The position numbers and the translations under genes are program-made. Shown here in pieces: positions 5,220 through 6,187 of a DNA stretch of 6,187 nt (positions within the stretch are counted from its first letter, which is position 1; every line of letters starts with the position of its first letter). Source of the DNA: UBA3818 sp051881895 (GTDB lineage: Bacteria; Bacillota; Clostridia; Oscillospirales; Ruminococcaceae); contig JBJEQT010000175.1 in assembly GCA_051881895.1 (NCBI GenBank), forward strand, positions 1 to 6,187. Direction: 5' to 3'. Below the pieces are notes generated by a model that saw only the letters and a list, made by a program, of their open reading frames with translations, made no database searches and had not been told where the DNA came from.

Positions 5220-5587
5220 TGGAACTTTTGGTCACTTTTGGAAAAGCTTTTTTCGTCGGCGGACTCTTTTGCGCCGTGGGTCAGGTCCTCATCGATAAAA
5301 CAAAATTGACCCCCGCGCGGATTTTGGTGGGTTATGTGGTTGCCGGTGTGCTGCTGTCCGCACTGGGGCTGTACCAGCCGATTGTGGATTTTGCGGGCGC
5401 GGGCGCAACGGTCCCGCTGACCGGATTTGGACATCTGCTGGCCACCGGCGTGCAGAAAGCGGTAGCGGAAAAAGGACTTTTGGGTGCGCTGACCGGCGGG
5501 CTTACCGCGTCCGCTGCGGGGATTACGGCGGCGATGATATTCGGGCTGCTGGTGGCGCTGATTTTTAACCCCGGAGATAAGTCCTGA
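5219..5587 (+). CDS. spoVAE: SpoVAE (SpoVAEb type), spoVA membrane protein
   Basis: This 122-residue membrane protein belongs to the same family as SpoVAC. It has FFVGGLFCAVGQ (11-22), DFAGAGATVPLTGFGHLL (57-74) and a C-terminal hydrophobic helix (about 95-116), with three to four membrane segments in all. It is a part of the SpoVA complex in the spore inner membrane; its individual role is less well known than that of SpoVAC or SpoVAD. The ATG at 5219 shares one base with the spoVAD stop (TAATG), and AGGGGGTGG upstream is its ribosome binding site, so translation is probably coupled. It ends the operon: no spoVAEa, spoVAF or spoVAB-like gene follows, as is usual in Clostridia. A candidate terminator follows within 10 bases. 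Confidence 0.94.
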   Translation: MELLVTFGKAFFVGGLFCAVGQVLIDKTKLTPARILVGYVVAGVLLSALGLYQPIVDFAGAGATVPLTGFGHLLATGVQKAVAEKGLLGALTGGLTASAAGITAAMIFGLLVALIFNPGDKS

Positions 5588-5594
5588 TCATCCG

Positions 5595-5624
5595 GGAAGG
5601 CTTTGTGGGATAGCTTTCCGTTTT
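5595..5624 (+). terminator. Candidate terminator of the spoVA operon
   Basis: GGAAGGCT (5595-5602) pairs with AGCTTTCC (5612-5619), one pair being G-U, around a nine-base loop; a G and then TTTT (5621-5624) follow. It starts seven bases beyond the spoVAE stop. The stem and T run are only moderate. Confidence 0.55.
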
Positions 5625-5725
5625 ATCGGTTTCCCGGCGTGCGCTTGTCCTGAAATATTTTCGCCGCCTGGTCGTGATGACGGCGCAGACGGCGAAAGGT
5701 TCTGTCTTGCTTTTATATGGCAAAC

Positions 5726-5753
5726 AAAAAGCCGGATACATTTGTATCCGGCT
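5726..5753 (-). terminator. Intrinsic terminator of rpsT
   Basis: AGCCGGATAC (5730-5739) pairs perfectly with GTATCCGGCT (5744-5753) around a four-base loop. On the minus strand it runs into TTTTT-GTTT (from 5730 down). It is 22 bases beyond the rpsT stop codon and may also catch read-through from spoVAE, though the plus-strand side lacks a T run. Confidence 0.88.
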
Positions 5754-5774
5754 GCCATTTGTAAAAAATGAAAA

Positions 5775-6038
5775 TTAAGCGTTCGCTTTGTTTGCATGCA
5801 AAGCCAGTTTCGATTTCTTTCTGGAAGCGGTATTCTTTTTCAGAATGCCTTTGGCGCAGGCTTGGTCGATTTTTTTCACCGCCAGCTTAACAGCCTCGTC
5901 CTTATCCGCAGCATTGGTTTCGATTGCAACCTCCGCTTTTTTCAGAACGGTTTTCAGGTTGGTTTTGAGTCTTTTGTTTTCCTCGGTTTTCGCCTGATTG
6001 ACCAGGATTCTTTTTTTCGCAGATTTAATATTTGCCAA
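5775..6038 (-). CDS. rpsT: Ribosomal protein S20
   Basis: The 87-residue product is bacterial S20, a 16S rRNA-binding primary assembly protein of the small ribosomal subunit. The hallmark N-terminus MANIKSAKKRILVNQAKTEENKRLKTNLKT (residues 1-30), the very high Lys/Ala content, and the central KKIDQACAKGILKKNTASRKKSKLA region (55-79) fit the family, as does the length. The start is a TTG at 6038, with AAGGAGGTG on the minus strand eight bases before it and no ATG nearby that would keep the conserved MANIKSA. E. coli rpsT also starts with a rare UUG that matters for its autoregulation (established), so this may be a regulatory feature. It is convergent with spoVAE and divergent from the presumed gpr, an arrangement common in Clostridia. 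No fully convincing vegetative promoter is seen: TTGACA (6114-6109) and TAAAAT (6086-6081) are 22 bases apart, and TTGCAT (6101-6096) with TAAACT (6078-6073) is well spaced but weak. Confidence 0.96.
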   Translation of the reverse strand: MANIKSAKKRILVNQAKTEENKRLKTNLKTVLKKAEVAIETNAADKDEAVKLAVKKIDQACAKGILKKNTASRKKSKLALHANKANA

Positions 6039-6044
6039 TATTGA

Positions 6045-6053
6045 CACCTCCTT
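6045..6053 (-). promoter_or_regulatory. Ribosome binding site fixing the TTG start of rpsT
   Basis: AAGGAGGTG is a near-perfect complement of the 16S rRNA 3' end. Its AGGAGG core ends eight bases before the TTG at 6038, which settles the start. Confidence 0.85.
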
Positions 6054-6160
6054 GACCACACAATACAAAACTAGTTTATCATTTTAAGGACAAAAATGCA
6101 AGGCCTTCTGTCAAAAAAACAGAAAACCAATGAAAAATATTCCCGATAAGAGGTGACGAG

Positions 6161-6187
6161 ATGAATTTCAGAACCGATTTAGCAATC
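6161..6187 (+). CDS. gpr: Start of probable gpr (spore germination protease), cut by the window edge
   Basis: Nine codons are visible, MNFRTDLAI, after the ribosome binding site AGAGGTGA seven or so bases upstream. GPR proteins begin their conserved region with RTDLA followed by Val/Ile-Glu or similar; B. subtilis GPR has IRTDLAVE. GPR is the aspartic-type protease, activated by self-processing, that degrades small acid-soluble proteins when spores germinate (established). Clostridial gpr genes often sit next to and divergent from rpsT, which agrees with this context. The call rests on nine residues and gene order, so identity is probable rather than certain. A SigG-type promoter would be expected upstream, but I cannot point to one. 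Confidence 0.72.

Noticed and set aside
5644..5650. CTTGTCC, the complement of a SpoIIID-box-like GGACAAG, downstream of spoVAE
   Set aside because: A 7-base match between two convergent genes with no promoter nearby is probably chance.
5670..5699. Inverted repeat TTTCGCCG / CGGCGAAA as a terminator
   Set aside because: The loop is over 20 bases with competing pairings and no T run follows, so it is a poor terminator; a structured RNA cannot be supported from this alone.
6080..6086. CATTTTA as a SigG -10 for gpr
   Set aside because: It fits the -10 pattern, but no SigG -35 lies 17-18 bases upstream.

Overview
The window is a chromosomal sporulation locus of an anaerobic endospore-forming Firmicute. 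It is most likely a moderately GC-rich member of class Clostridia (Oscillospiraceae/Ruminococcaceae-like). This rests on the recognised gene products, the strong AGGAGG-type ribosome binding sites, three TTG starts, and a minimal spoVAC-spoVAD-spoVAE operon without the extra spoVA genes of Bacillus. The genus cannot be fixed from this sequence.

Layout. Positions 1-47 (minus) hold the first 15 codons of a gene that runs off the left edge, with a long leader and an extended -10 promoter behind it. Positions 332-1093 (minus) encode a small ABC/SMC-like ATPase of unknown role. Positions 1312-1569 (plus) encode SpoIIID, divergent from the ATPase, with a good SigE-type promoter. Two hairpins (1570-1627) separate SpoIIID from a convergent YitT-family membrane protein (1681-2550, minus). 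Behind it on the same strand is the M23/LytM-domain protein SpoIIQ (2759-3535, minus), with a SigF/SigG-type promoter and its own terminator. Divergent from spoIIQ is the spoVA operon: spoVAC (3738-4175), spoVAD (4188-5219) and spoVAE (5219-5587). The ribosomal protein S20 gene rpsT (5775-6038, minus) converges on it. At the right edge, divergent from rpsT, are the first nine codons of what is probably gpr, the spore germination protease (6161 onward).

How the genes fit together (family knowledge). SpoIIQ is made in the forespore and bridges the intermembrane space to mother-cell SpoIIIAH during engulfment. SpoIIID is the mother-cell regulator acting with SigE. SpoVAC/AD/AE form the inner-membrane machinery that moves dipicolinic acid (Ca-DPA) into the forespore and out at germination. 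GPR degrades small acid-soluble spore proteins at germination. The window therefore mixes forespore and mother-cell genes, each with its own promoter; only the spoVA genes look like a tight operon.

I see no mobile element, CRISPR array, tRNA or rRNA. I do not see a clearly undescribed system. The points most worth a second look are the SpoIIQ active site (zinc ligands kept, usual catalytic histidine apparently lost), the unassigned ATPase beside spoIIID, the structured spoIIID leader, and the three TTG start codons.
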